Shown here: piece after piece, positions 36,201 to 45,982 of the stretch
Position numbering within the stretch: the stretch's first letter is position 1
Layout: each line of letters begins with the position of its first letter
DNA from: Gammaproteobacteria bacterium
GTDB lineage: Bacteria > Pseudomonadota > Gammaproteobacteria > Pseudomonadales > Azotimanducaceae
Assembly: GCA_009840305.1 (NCBI GenBank)
Contig: VXNY01000024.1
Location: 62,001 to 126,000 of the forward strand
Length of the DNA stretch: 64,000 nt
Direction: 5' to 3'
Made by a program: the position numbers and the translations under genes
Notes under the pieces: model-generated
Told to the model about the DNA's origin: nothing
Database searches by the model: none
The model's input: only the letters and a program-made list of their open reading frames with translations

Positions 36201-36520
36201 ATCCATGCCGGATGGCCGAATCAAAATCTGCGGTAATTGGGACTAGGCGTTTACTCAACCTTAATTTCAATATTTGCAGGAAAACGCGAAAAGTTTCAAC
36301 GAGTTCCCATTTCCTTAAAATCGGTTGTTTGTTACGAGGAACTCTTCCGCAGTATAGTTAGCACTGTTTGGTCAAAACTTCCGTTCATTCCATGCGAACC
36401 GTTTGGACAGAGCCGTAGTACGGCTCATGTTGTTTTATACCTCCAATCTTAGACTTTACCAAGTGCTGACGGTTCCACTGAACGTATTCTCAAAAAATTA
36501 GATAGACCTGTGTTTTTTCC
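36201..36520. other. intergenic region upstream of giant paralog 3
   Basis: 320 bp without a supported gene; a 71-codon frame at 36237-36452 has no ribosome binding site or recognisable product. It holds the small hairpin at 36410-36426 and is AT-rich just before the paralog 3 start, which fits a separate promoter, though I cannot name one. Confidence 0.5.
36410..36426 (+). terminator. short GC-rich hairpin, possible terminator
   Basis: GAGCCG (36410-36415) and CGGCTC (36421-36426) form a perfect 6-bp stem with a TAGTA loop, followed by ATGTTGTTTTAT. The T-rich tail is interrupted, so termination would be weak. It lies 210 bp after the 633-residue gene and about 95 bp before giant paralog 3. 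Confidence 0.35.
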
Positions 36521-39500
36521 ATGAGTTATATGAAACCTAAGACAATTACTCTCTACTCTCGACTATGTTTGACGATCATCGGTATCAGTCTGTGTTGGTT
36601 TACGTTCGGCTTGCCTGTTGACGACTTAGTGGAGGACAATGCCAATACTAACCGTTTGTCTTTGTCTCTCATTGATGAAGTGTACACCGACGCAATAAAA
36701 ACTCACCGCAGTATCGAAGAACCGGTCACTACGCTCACCGAAATTGCTGAAGACGAGAATCGAACCGCCGCGTATCGAGCCAAGACGTTCTTGAGCATCG
36801 CACATCTGTATTGGCGATACGGAAATTTCGAAAACGCGATTCAAGCTGTAGATCAAGGCCTTGAGTTGCATGAAACAACCGACGGGACCTTGTTAAAAGC
36901 ACGTTTACTCGATGCTCAAGGCGAAGAACGCGAGGCTATTGACTGGTACAACAAAACGTTAGATTCAACCGAGCTAGAGGATGAACGCGAATTCGTTCGG
37001 ATTCGCCTCGCGATGATTGGTGTAAACACTACAAACGTCGAAGACTTGTACGCATTAGCCCAACAACAAGATCAAGACTTCAAAAATCGAGCTGCATTGA
37101 CTTTGGCAATCTTAGGACAGCCTGACAAAGCTATCGAACTATACCGTCCCGATCCAAATTCCAAGCACTACTTCCGGCAACTGCTCCGACTCACCGAATG
37201 GGGACTCACAGCAGAAGACTACGAGGTGGCAGAAGAGTACTCCTGGCTTGCTTACGAAAATACCACGACCCGATTTGACGGTTTGTATGCACTAACTCTG
37301 GTTGGTGAAACCTATCGCAAACAGAACAAACTGGAAGAGTTATTGAGTATTCTTCGGGATCATCAAAACAAAGATCGCGATTTAATCGACTTACAAATTG
37401 ATCTTCTCATAGATTTGGAACTTTACGACGAAGCGATCTCGCTCTACCACTCGATCGAACAAGAAACTGACGACATAGACGCTCGCTACCGTTTGTTGCA
37501 AATCTACGACATATCCAAACGTACCGCGGAAATGATTCAAGAGTACGAACGTCTAATTGAGGAAGAACCCAACGTCGTACTCTGGTACTCTGGCTTAGCT
37601 TCACATTACATCAGTATCGCTGAGCGGGAAAAATCTTGGGAAGTTTGGAGCAAGCTGATTGACAGTAATTCGGACAACATCGACGTGTTGACGCATGGAG
37701 GTCGATTCATGAACCAAATGGGGTTTGAATCTGAAAGCCTAGAAATGATCAAAGAACATGCCAATACGTACGGTCCTACAACTACGGGACAGATTTTCCT
37801 GTTCGAAACTCATTACGGTAAGGGGCGTTACAACGAAGCAACGGAAGCATTGAACATACTACTAGACGACCTACCAAAGGATTCAGGAGATCTGCGTATC
37901 GTCGCGGACGGCTTTGAACGATTGCAAAAGTATGAGAGTGCTTTAGCGATTTTCACAAAGCTGGAGGAAATGAACGGAGAACCTTTAGGATACGATGACC
38001 GCATGCGCCTAGCATGGCTCCACAGTGTAAACGGTAATAAAGAGGAATCCCTTCAAATTTGGCAAGAAATTTGGCTAGCTGAAGAAGCACCCGCAAGACG
38101 GAGCTTTGCGGAAAGTCAGTTTCTCCTAATCGCGGCGGAACTGAATGTGCTCGCGGATCTCGCGATCGAATTGGAGGACAAGCTTTGGGAGCGAACCGCG
38201 GATCGAAATGAGATCAATTTACTTGTACGAATTTACACTGAAATAGGTGACTCTTTTACGGCTGCAGAAGTGGTCGAAGAATTTGCCGAATATTCAGATA
38301 TGCCAGCTGTCGACCGACTACGACAGTTGGGTGCGATTTACGTGCAATTGAACGAGTTCGATAAGTACGACACTGTTCTTCGTGAGTTAGCAGAAATCGA
38401 TATAGAGAATCGACTCGAACACATTCAGAACATCGTGCTAAACATGGTAGCGTTTAACCAAGTAGAGAGTAGTGACGAAAAACTTGCAGACATCCTCCAT
38501 TGGTTAAATGAACTGAAGAAGTACGACGAAGAAGCGGTGACTGGCGAGTTTGAGGCGAGCGTCCTGTCCATGAGTGGCTTTACCGAAGAGGCAATTGAGG
38601 CCTATCGACTCGCACTCATCCATCAACCCCAACACAGTGACAACCTACTGTTGATGGGAGAACTCTTAAAAGAATCTAATCGAACTGACGAAGCTGTCGC
38701 AGTTTTCCAATATGTCGCAGAACACTCGAAAGACGACAACGAGTTCGTCGTTTCAATCGACGGGATCCTGAACATGATTGGTCAGAATCGCTTTGGATTT
38801 CGGCTACCACGACAGCACCAAGCAACATTTCGCTGGGCGCATCGAATTATTTTGGAAAGAATCACCCGTACAGAGGACCGGTTTTATCTCTATACCCTTC
38901 TCGGTGAGATCGCTACAGAAACGTTAGACACCGAGGCCGAGTTTGTCGCAATCGAAAACTCGATCTCGCAAGCAGGAATTCGCCGGTTGTCGGTATTGCG
39001 AGAACTTGTTACCATGGCAACGCGCGACGCAGGATTTTTTGCCTTCACTGCGAAAGAAGGTGATCCGGAACGTCAATTAACCTACGGCCGTCGACTCATC
39101 GGATTGCGCCAACAATTACCACCAGAGGTATACATTTCACTCGCTCAGACTCTGTTGGAAAGAGACGACACTCTCGGCGCGGAGAAGTCTCTCAATTTGA
39201 TTCGTGATATTACCGGCGACTTGGATGTAAATCAAACCAAAGCAGATCTTTTTCAGGAAGCGGGACACAAAAAGCAAGCTTTGGCGTTCTACAGCCACGC
39301 ACTGTCCTTGAATCAAGACAACAACACCTTACTGATCAAGACAGGTGTCCTCAGAGAAGCAAATTTCCAATATGACGTGGCCAACACACTATATTTAAAT
39401 GGCATGCTGAACATCCTACAGAGTCAACCGGAAAAACTCCATGCAGATGCCCCCCAAGTGAATCCAGGACGAATCCGTCGACCCAGTTACATATTTTCTG

Positions 39501-42500
39501 GATCGCGAAACACCAGCGTCAATCGAGATTACACCACTTATTACGAAGCATTCGCACAAGGTGTGATTTCGACATGGCCCAGTAACAACGCGCTCTCCGA
39601 TGCTAACTTTAGTAAGATTCTTTCGGTGTTTCGACGCATTCTTGCGAATGTCGAAACTCTCCGCGCAGACGGTGAAGAACTGCCACTTTCGCGCTATTCC
39701 CAGCTCAACTATCTTTGCCAATTTATTCGAAGAGTGTGTGGTGCGTTAGACCGACCCGACATCGTTAACGACATGGATCTTGAACTTGCCGAGGTGTTTC
39801 TTGCAAATCCACCCCCGGTCGAAGTCCTCGAAGAGTTAGCAAACCTCGATGAACTTGACGAAGATCACGAACACTACGACAGTTTTCGAACGGTACGACA
39901 ATTCTCCAGACATCTAAAGGGGCAGTACAACCACTTTGGTATTCAAATGTCCGCTCAGCTTGAGGCGATGCTACCTCAGGTATTTTTTGAGGAAGACGAG
40001 AAACAAGGTGATATCTTAAGTGAAGAACTAGCGGCAGCAATTGAAGGGCGAGATGTGGAAACGGTAACCAGATTACTGAACCTCACCGAACCTCCAAAAC
40101 CCGTTGCGGACATCTTTCAAGATTTGGTTAATGACGGCGCAGTGCGAAATGCAGTCCGCTATGGAGAGTTCGTGTTGGGCGAACGAGAGATTGCTCGATT
40201 GGCGTCTTCCGCGGTGTTAGAACTGAATGACGAACCAATACGTTTAGTACGAGCGATCGTACAAGATCCCGAGTTTTTGTCCGTGTTGGAGAAATATTAC
40301 GGGCCGATATTTGAAACCATCGATGATTTCATGGCTGTATTGGAGGAAGAGGAAGTTCGGAGCTACATCGAAGGATATTACTCCGCGAAACCAAGCATCT
40401 GGGCGTACCTAACGCAACGAGATGATCCTGCCGAGCTTCTAAAGTTTTTTGAATACACAATGACGGAAACGGGGGATACAGGCACCCCCCAAGTCCTTCA
40501 AATTAATTATCAAACAACCGCGATGCAAGATCTTCTCAAATTGAAATTTAGCAACAGCGAAAGACAACTCTTCAAAGACCTTGCCGTTCAATTCATCAAT
40601 CAGATTGACTTTCAAGACGAATACGTAATCAGTTACGTCTATCAGTTTATTCTTGACTTCGATATCGAACCGACCAATTTAGATGTGTTACGCAACACGG
40701 TCGACGTTCTCACCACTCGTACGGAGCTTGCTATAGACGTCCACCAAATGATTACTGACTATTTTGAAGGCTCAAAGCTTGAGGCCTTTAAGACTCTGAT
40801 TGCAAGCGAACTGCGAAACGACTATTACGTAAGGTCCATCATCGACGAAAATTACGCTGATGAAGCGGTGCAGATGTTAGAGAATATGATTGCGGGTGAT
40901 TGCCCCACAGAAGAGCAAGCGACTTTTCTTGTTCAACGGGGAGACTACCTATACAGCCGTGTCGAAGGTGCACCTCCAGTCGTGGATACCGAAGCTGCTA
41001 TGAAAGGACTGATCGCCTGTTTCCCAGAGAATGAGACTCACCGTATGAGTCTGTTGCAATACGCCATCGGAAAAGACTTACAAGAGAAGACTAAAGTCTC
41101 GGAATTATTACGAGAAAACTACGAACGCGACAAGACAAATGAACCTCTACGTGCGGCATACTTTATATGGAGTAAGCGACAGGAGCACTACGACATCGCG
41201 CTCGCAGTGGCGCAAGACGGTGGCGATGACCTACGATACCAAGAAGTTATGGATGACATTCTCGCCCGCAACGATGAATCTCCGAATATCAATGGAACAC
41301 ATCCCGATGCCGTGTTGCACATGATCCGAGATATTGAATCTGAAGAAGAGGACGACTTGGATCCATACTCAGAGCGATTGCCGAAGAACGTGAAGCGCGC
41401 CGCTGCAGATTTAGCAAAAATGGGACAGGACAATTCAGGTGCTGAAGTAGCGAACTTGGTACGGCATTTCTGGCGAAATATCAATTTACAGAATCTCAAT
41501 CAAGATCCGTTTTCTTACGTCGGCAACGCTTTGAACACATTCTTGAATTGGCCCTTCGACCAAACCAAAATCGACGGGTACTCAATCTTATACGGTTATT
41601 CGTACGTGCCGTTCGGTAGAAGTAGTCCCGTGGGGTCGTTCGCTAGTTATCTTGAGCAAGAGTCGGACGATAGTACCGGGGAATCAGAAAAACTCATAGA
41701 AAGGATAATTGAAAACTTCTCTATCGGTAGTGAATTAGAGATCCTTATACGTTCGCAAGACCCATGGATTCGAAGGAGTTCTCCGCAATGGTATGAACTC
41801 GTTGCTCGAGCCTACGCCCATCACGAAGAAGATCGGGATGAACGCTTATCTGAACTTACAGAAGAAGTAATCTCAAACAACGCAGACGATCATGAGTTTA
41901 CACTGTGGATGTTTCTTTCGAACGAAGTCAATCAAGAACTCACCGAGGAGATGCGTAATGCATTCTTTAATTGGACCGAGAGCTTAACGGGCTTTACGAA
42001 TTCGCAAATTTTGAATATCGCGCAGTTCTACAGCCGTTTAGAAGATTGGGAAAATGCATTGCAATACTACAAGTTACTCGTAACTAGTATCGCCAAGTTT
42101 GGAGACTTCAACAACGTCCGATTTATTAGTTTTCCAGGTGCGACTGCGCCCCTAAACGTTGGCAAGATTGTTGACAACGTAGTCGAGTTAATGCCTGGTG
42201 ATTACGGTCGATCGTTTGTTAGAAGCATATTGCCGATTCTACGTCGCTATGACGACCGCGTTGAGTCGAAGTTCTTTGCAGACATCGTAGTTCTCGAGAT
42301 GCTTGCAAAAGTCTATCCGATAGAAGAAGTCATTCCAGTAGCACAGGAGCTTAGCCCCACCTTAAACGAACTCTTAGCGTTTCCAACGGGTAAGAACTTA
42401 CTGCGAGGTTACGAAGCACTTCCTTTGATCCACATCGCTTCCATTTATAGAAAAGCTGGTCAGTGGGAAGAAGCTCTTCAGTATGTCAAACCATTGTTTG

Positions 42501-43249
42501 AGAGTGCGCAAGTCGAAGCTTCAAAAGAGTTCAGCGACTTACCACCGGAATCGTCCTCTATTTATCTTCCTCCACCTATTTATCAAGTACAAGCAGCGAT
42601 TGACAGCTACACCTCGATTACTGGAATTACGATACCAGGACCGAGTAGGTTCTACGCTTTTGACACGGAAGCTCCTTCTAGCGTAGATTTGGTGTTTCAG
42701 TCCTTCGACTTATTGTTAGATTACGAAGATTCTGATTGGCTGGAGGCTATTTCTGCTGCCCTGTCAAGCTGGTTGTTTGAGGAGTCGATGCACAAGACCA
42801 AACTGGTCGACACACTAGGTGTGATTGCGTACGAGTGCAGCAAACGCGGAAAGACGACAGAACTTCAGCAGATCGCAAAGCAGGTAAATGACTTTGTGGA
42901 TGACAATATTGACAGTCTGAGTCGTACGGAATTAGAGCCAATCGCTACATTAGCTGTAAAAACTGATTTTCCGCTTCTTCCTGCATTGCTAGCGGAAGGT
43001 ATTGTCTATGAATTTTTCACTAACGAGCAACTGGTACCGTTCTTACAGAACCTGCGGGAAACGGAGTCAACAGATGTTGCGTTTTCAACAGTAAGCTTGA
43101 TTCCAATTGAACAAGCGGGACTTTCGGTCTTAAGAGAACTTGAGAAAATCGGAGAAGCTACAGGGGACGAATCGTATTTGAATGCCGTCCAAAGGCGGAT
43201 TCAAGAACTTGAAACTGCTATGGGTGCCTTAGAGACTTCAGTGCTGTAA
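36521..43249 (+). CDS. giant exported TPR-like repeat protein, paralog 3 (2242 aa)
   Basis: Third full-length paralog. A signal sequence covers about residues 1-30 (MSYMKPKTITLYSRLCLTI, then a hydrophobic stretch to WFTFG); Met4 is an alternative start, and neither has a clear ribosome binding site. The conserved block has GEFEASVLSMSGF from Gly675 and NRDYTTYYEAF from Asn1001, almost the same distance from the N-terminus as in paralogs 1 and 2. FWRNINLQNL begins at Phe1650, and the end (GLSVLRELEKIG, then ETSVL) matches paralog 1. The middle and C-terminal parts differ most between paralogs and contain acidic, low-complexity inserts. It is the last gene of the region and converges with the MarR gene, 30 bp away. 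Function unknown. Confidence 0.87.
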   Translation: MSYMKPKTITLYSRLCLTIIGISLCWFTFGLPVDDLVEDNANTNRLSLSLIDEVYTDAIKTHRSIEEPVTTLTEIAEDENRTAAYRAKTFLSIAHLYWRYGNFENAIQAVDQGLELHETTDGTLLKARLLDAQGEEREAIDWYNKTLDSTELEDEREFVRIRLAMIGVNTTNVEDLYALAQQQDQDFKNRAALTLAILGQPDKAIELYRPDPNSKHYFRQLLRLTEWGLTAEDYEVAEEYSWLAYENTTTRFDGLYALTLVGETYRKQNKLEELLSILRDHQNKDRDLIDLQIDLLIDLELYDEAISLYHSIEQETDDIDARYRLLQIYDISKRTAEMIQEYERLIEEEPNVVLWYSGLASHYISIAEREKSWEVWSKLIDSNSDNIDVLTHGGRFMNQMGFESESLEMIKEHANTYGPTTTGQIFLFETHYGKGRYNEATEALNILLDDLPKDSGDLRIVADGFERLQKYESALAIFTKLEEMNGEPLGYDDRMRLAWLHSVNGNKEESLQIWQEIWLAEEAPARRSFAESQFLLIAAELNVLADLAIELEDKLWERTADRNEINLLVRIYTEIGDSFTAAEVVEEFAEYSDMPAVDRLRQLGAIYVQLNEFDKYDTVLRELAEIDIENRLEHIQNIVLNMVAFNQVESSDEKLADILHWLNELKKYDEEAVTGEFEASVLSMSGFTEEAIEAYRLALIHQPQHSDNLLLMGELLKESNRTDEAVAVFQYVAEHSKDDNEFVVSIDGILNMIGQNRFGFRLPRQHQATFRWAHRIILERITRTEDRFYLYTLLGEIATETLDTEAEFVAIENSISQAGIRRLSVLRELVTMATRDAGFFAFTAKEGDPERQLTYGRRLIGLRQQLPPEVYISLAQTLLERDDTLGAEKSLNLIRDITGDLDVNQTKADLFQEAGHKKQALAFYSHALSLNQDNNTLLIKTGVLREANFQYDVANTLYLNGMLNILQSQPEKLHADAPQVNPGRIRRPSYIFSGSRNTSVNRDYTTYYEAFAQGVISTWPSNNALSDANFSKILSVFRRILANVETLRADGEELPLSRYSQLNYLCQFIRRVCGALDRPDIVNDMDLELAEVFLANPPPVEVLEELANLDELDEDHEHYDSFRTVRQFSRHLKGQYNHFGIQMSAQLEAMLPQVFFEEDEKQGDILSEELAAAIEGRDVETVTRLLNLTEPPKPVADIFQDLVNDGAVRNAVRYGEFVLGEREIARLASSAVLELNDEPIRLVRAIVQDPEFLSVLEKYYGPIFETIDDFMAVLEEEEVRSYIEGYYSAKPSIWAYLTQRDDPAELLKFFEYTMTETGDTGTPQVLQINYQTTAMQDLLKLKFSNSERQLFKDLAVQFINQIDFQDEYVISYVYQFILDFDIEPTNLDVLRNTVDVLTTRTELAIDVHQMITDYFEGSKLEAFKTLIASELRNDYYVRSIIDENYADEAVQMLENMIAGDCPTEEQATFLVQRGDYLYSRVEGAPPVVDTEAAMKGLIACFPENETHRMSLLQYAIGKDLQEKTKVSELLRENYERDKTNEPLRAAYFIWSKRQEHYDIALAVAQDGGDDLRYQEVMDDILARNDESPNINGTHPDAVLHMIRDIESEEEDDLDPYSERLPKNVKRAAADLAKMGQDNSGAEVANLVRHFWRNINLQNLNQDPFSYVGNALNTFLNWPFDQTKIDGYSILYGYSYVPFGRSSPVGSFASYLEQESDDSTGESEKLIERIIENFSIGSELEILIRSQDPWIRRSSPQWYELVARAYAHHEEDRDERLSELTEEVISNNADDHEFTLWMFLSNEVNQELTEEMRNAFFNWTESLTGFTNSQILNIAQFYSRLEDWENALQYYKLLVTSIAKFGDFNNVRFISFPGATAPLNVGKIVDNVVELMPGDYGRSFVRSILPILRRYDDRVESKFFADIVVLEMLAKVYPIEEVIPVAQELSPTLNELLAFPTGKNLLRGYEALPLIHIASIYRKAGQWEEALQYVKPLFESAQVEASKEFSDLPPESSSIYLPPPIYQVQAAIDSYTSITGITIPGPSRFYAFDTEAPSSVDLVFQSFDLLLDYEDSDWLEAISAALSSWLFEESMHKTKLVDTLGVIAYECSKRGKTTELQQIAKQVNDFVDDNIDSLSRTELEPIATLAVKTDFPLLPALLAEGIVYEFFTNEQLVPFLQNLRETESTDVAFSTVSLIPIEQAGLSVLRELEKIGEATGDESYLNAVQRRIQELETAMGALETSVL

Positions 43250-43279
43250 TCCACAAGATACGGAGCGTTATCGATAGTT

Positions 43280-43753
43280 TCATTTGTTGATTTCGAGCAA
43301 TTCATCGCGTAGCGTGCTGACACGACGCTCCATTTTGGATAGCATCTCGTCCCAATAATCCTTTTCGGCGGGATTCAATGCACCCCAAACCTGGTGCTCT
43401 ACAGCTAAAGCCATAGGCACCACGTCATCGTAGACTCTTTGACCTGCTTTGGTCAGATTGAGATGGGACACTCGACCATCCGCTTGAGATGAACTTCGTC
43501 GAACGAGTCGTTTTTCGATCAAATTCTGAACGGCGCGCGTCACAGCTACTTTGTCCATCGCTACTCGACTTGCGATCTGTGTACTCGTTAATCCAGGTTC
43601 CTCACCTAACACCGCTACCATTCTCCATTCCGGAATTGAAATACCAAATTTTTCCGTGTACAAAGACGCTAACAAAGAACTGACATTATTGGATAAAACC
43701 GAAAGTCTATACGGTAGAAAATCCTGTAGCTGCAAACTTGATTTTTGTTCCAT
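43280..43753 (-). CDS. MarR-family transcriptional regulator
   Basis: A 157-residue winged helix-turn-helix protein. The DNA-binding region is LTSTQIASRVAMDKVAVTRAV (helix-turn-helix) followed by the wing RRSSSQADGRVSHLNLT, a typical MarR pattern; the family works as a dimer that usually loses DNA binding on contact with an aromatic ligand. It is divergent from hpd with only 42 bp between the start codons, so it most likely controls hpd-hmgA and itself. The short region holds the candidate operator repeats described at 43755-43778. The ligand is not known; a tyrosine breakdown intermediate is a reasonable guess. Confidence 0.92.
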   Translation of the reverse strand: MEQKSSLQLQDFLPYRLSVLSNNVSSLLASLYTEKFGISIPEWRMVAVLGEEPGLTSTQIASRVAMDKVAVTRAVQNLIEKRLVRRSSSQADGRVSHLNLTKAGQRVYDDVVPMALAVEHQVWGALNPAEKDYWDEMLSKMERRVSTLRDELLEINK

Positions 43754-43754
43754 T

Positions 43755-43778
43755 TGAAACTATATAATAATGAAACTA
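43755..43778 (+). promoter_or_regulatory. hpd promoter -10 flanked by direct repeats (candidate MarR operator)
   Basis: TATAAT at 43763-43768 is a perfect -10 hexamer for hpd; a weak -35 (TTGATT, 43738-43743) lies 19 bases upstream. The 8-base sequence TGAAACTA occurs on both sides, at 43755-43762 and 43771-43778, 16 bp apart. Repeats bracketing the -10 in a 42-bp divergent region are where a repressor would bind. MarR sites are more often inverted repeats, so the assignment is tentative. Confidence 0.5.
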
Positions 43779-43795
43779 AATACGGAGAGTAAATT

Positions 43796-44851
43796 ATGTC
43801 GAAAACAGACAATGCTATTGGCACCGACGGGTTTGAGTTTGTCGAATTTGCGTGTGAGAATCCGGAGAGTCTACAAGGCATTTTCACAAACTTAGGTTTC
43901 AACCTAGTCGGGAAGCATCGATCAAAAAATGTCTTACTGTACAAGCAAAACGACATTCATTTTCTGATTAATGCGGAAAATGAAGGACAACCCCATCAGT
44001 TTGCCCAAACGCATGGCGACTCAGCGAATGCATTTGCGATACGTGTCGCGGATGCGAACCATGCGACGAAATTAGCAATCGAGCGTGGTGCAAAACCTGT
44101 CGCAAATACTGTCGGACCGATGGAACTATCTATACCAGCATTTGAGGGTGTCGGCGGGTCGTATCTGTACTTAGTTGACCGGTATGGCGATCAAACTATT
44201 TACGATGTCGACTTTGAACTCGATGACGCTGCATTCACGAGTGCGAATGGTCCTCTCACTTACCTCGATCACCTTACTCACAATCTCTATCGCGGAAATC
44301 TGACAAAGTTAGCTGATTTTTACGAAAAAGTCTTTGAGTTTCATGAAGCCCAGTATTTTCAAATTCACGGTGTTCAAACCGGTCTTACTTCAAAAGCGAT
44401 GACAAGTTCGTGCGGAAATATTCGAATTCCACTCAATGAGTCTGCTGACGACAAGTCACAAATTGAAGAATTTTTACACCGCTATAACGGAGAAGGGATT
44501 CAGCACATTGCACTTCACACGAATAACATTTTTGATGCGGTGGATGTGTTGCGAGCTAAGGGCGTCGAGTTTCAATCGACTCCGGATACTTACTACGAAG
44601 CACTCAATGACCGAGTAAAAGGTCATGGTGAAAGCGTGGAGGAAATGCGCAAACGTCAAATTCTTCTCGACGGGTCCCCTGAGTCGGGGTACTTATTACA
44701 AATCTTCACCGTCGACTTGATTGGACCGATATTCTTTGAGATTATTCAACGTCGGGGCAACCAAGGATTTGGGGAAGGAAATTTTCAAGCTCTGTTTGAG
44801 AGCATTGAAAGAGATCAGCAACAAAGAGGAGTACTCAGTGAAACCGTTTAA
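43796..44851 (+). CDS. hpd: 4-hydroxyphenylpyruvate dioxygenase
   Basis: Converts 4-hydroxyphenylpyruvate to homogentisate in tyrosine breakdown, using non-heme iron and O2. The 351-residue length is normal for bacterial enzymes. Two vicinal-oxygen-chelate domains are present and the iron ligands can be placed in the C-terminal one: His159 (TYLDHLTHN), His237 (IQHIALHTN) and Glu315 (IFFEIIQRRG). The C-terminal GNFQALFESIERDQ is also family-typical. GGAG at 43784-43787, 8 bases before ATG, supports the start. It forms an operon with hmgA, whose start lies inside the hpd 3' end. Confidence 0.96.
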   Translation: MSKTDNAIGTDGFEFVEFACENPESLQGIFTNLGFNLVGKHRSKNVLLYKQNDIHFLINAENEGQPHQFAQTHGDSANAFAIRVADANHATKLAIERGAKPVANTVGPMELSIPAFEGVGGSYLYLVDRYGDQTIYDVDFELDDAAFTSANGPLTYLDHLTHNLYRGNLTKLADFYEKVFEFHEAQYFQIHGVQTGLTSKAMTSSCGNIRIPLNESADDKSQIEEFLHRYNGEGIQHIALHTNNIFDAVDVLRAKGVEFQSTPDTYYEALNDRVKGHGESVEEMRKRQILLDGSPESGYLLQIFTVDLIGPIFFEIIQRRGNQGFGEGNFQALFESIERDQQQRGVLSETV

Positions 44852-45950
44852 CGCAATTTGGCAAAAAGGCGAAACCTCTAGGCAGGCGCATAGAGACTTG
44901 CCAGAGGGAAGTTTTGAACGTGAAATAGGACGAGAAGGATTTTCTGGTCCTTCTTCTCGAATCTACCACAAGCGGCCTCCCACAGGATGGTCAAATATCG
45001 AAGGTGAATTGCAGCCACGGGCATTCAATCTTCAAAACGTACCCGAAACAAACGAACCGTGGGAGAGTCTGGAAGTGTTGTATAACACACACGTTCGCGT
45101 TTCACTCTGGAATACTCCTAAGTCTATGTCGAATTTAGCAAGAAACGCAGATGGCGATCTGTTGTTGTTTATACACTCAGGCGACGGCGACCTTTTCTGT
45201 GATTTTGGACATCTCGCGGTACGTAAAGGGGACTACATCGTGGTACCAAGAGGCACGATGTGGCGACTTGAACACGAAGCGCCTATGAACGTATTACTTG
45301 TAGAGGCTACGAATTCCCAATATTCACTACCAGATAAAGGCATGTTGGGGACCCACGCGATTTTTGATCCAGCGAAGCTAGACACTCCGGAAATGGACGA
45401 AGCTTTTCTCGCTCAGCAGGACGAGACTGCATGGACCGTGAAAATCAAAAAACACAACAAAGTCACAAAAGTGGTTTTCCCTTATAACCCACTGGATGCT
45501 GTTGGTTGGACCGGCGATCTTGTTCCAGTACGTATTAACGTAGACGACATTTTGCCAGTGAATAGTCATCGATATCACCTACCCCCCTCTGCACACTCGA
45601 CGTTTATGAGCGATCGCTTCATGGTAAGTACTTTTGTGCCGCGCCCGTTCGAAACGGATAAAACCGCGATCAAAGTACCCTTCTTCCATAACAACGAAGA
45701 CTATGACGAAGTGATTTTCTTTCATGCAGGGCAGTTCTTTAGTCGGGACCACATCGATGTTGGGATGATGACTTACCATCCGGGCGGTATCACTCATGGT
45801 CCACACCCTGGAGCGTTAAAGCGCGTGTTTGAACAACCAAATTCACACACAGATGAAATTGCTGTAATGCTAGATACCCGTGATCCGCTCACAGTCAGTG
45901 CGACCGACTACGAAATTGAAGGTTACTCTAGGAGTTGGGAGAATTCGTAG
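44838..45950 (+). CDS. hmgA: homogentisate 1,2-dioxygenase
   Basis: Opens the homogentisate ring to maleylacetoacetate. I place the start at GTG 44838: AGAGGA ends 7 bases upstream, and the protein then begins VKPFNAIWQKGE; the frame is open further back, to an ATG at 44721, but that would overlap hpd by over 100 bp. The result is 370 residues and overlaps hpd by 14 bp. Cupin-type iron-binding segments YHPGGITHGPHPGA and VPRGTMWRLEHE are present, and the C-terminal region has MLDTRDPL. It is shorter than the roughly 430-residue Pseudomonas HmgA and belongs to a shorter family branch. Maleylacetoacetate isomerase and fumarylacetoacetase are not in the window. Confidence 0.92.
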   Translation: MKPFNAIWQKGETSRQAHRDLPEGSFEREIGREGFSGPSSRIYHKRPPTGWSNIEGELQPRAFNLQNVPETNEPWESLEVLYNTHVRVSLWNTPKSMSNLARNADGDLLLFIHSGDGDLFCDFGHLAVRKGDYIVVPRGTMWRLEHEAPMNVLLVEATNSQYSLPDKGMLGTHAIFDPAKLDTPEMDEAFLAQQDETAWTVKIKKHNKVTKVVFPYNPLDAVGWTGDLVPVRINVDDILPVNSHRYHLPPSAHSTFMSDRFMVSTFVPRPFETDKTAIKVPFFHNNEDYDEVIFFHAGQFFSRDHIDVGMMTYHPGGITHGPHPGALKRVFEQPNSHTDEIAVMLDTRDPLTVSATDYEIEGYSRSWENS

Positions 45951-45982
45951 GTACTTGGATGTTCAGCTACGATGATCGAAAT

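Noticed and set aside
44721-44837. Longer hmgA start at ATG 44721
   Set aside because: It would overlap hpd by more than 100 bp and add 39 unrelated residues; GTG 44838 has a well-spaced ribosome binding site.
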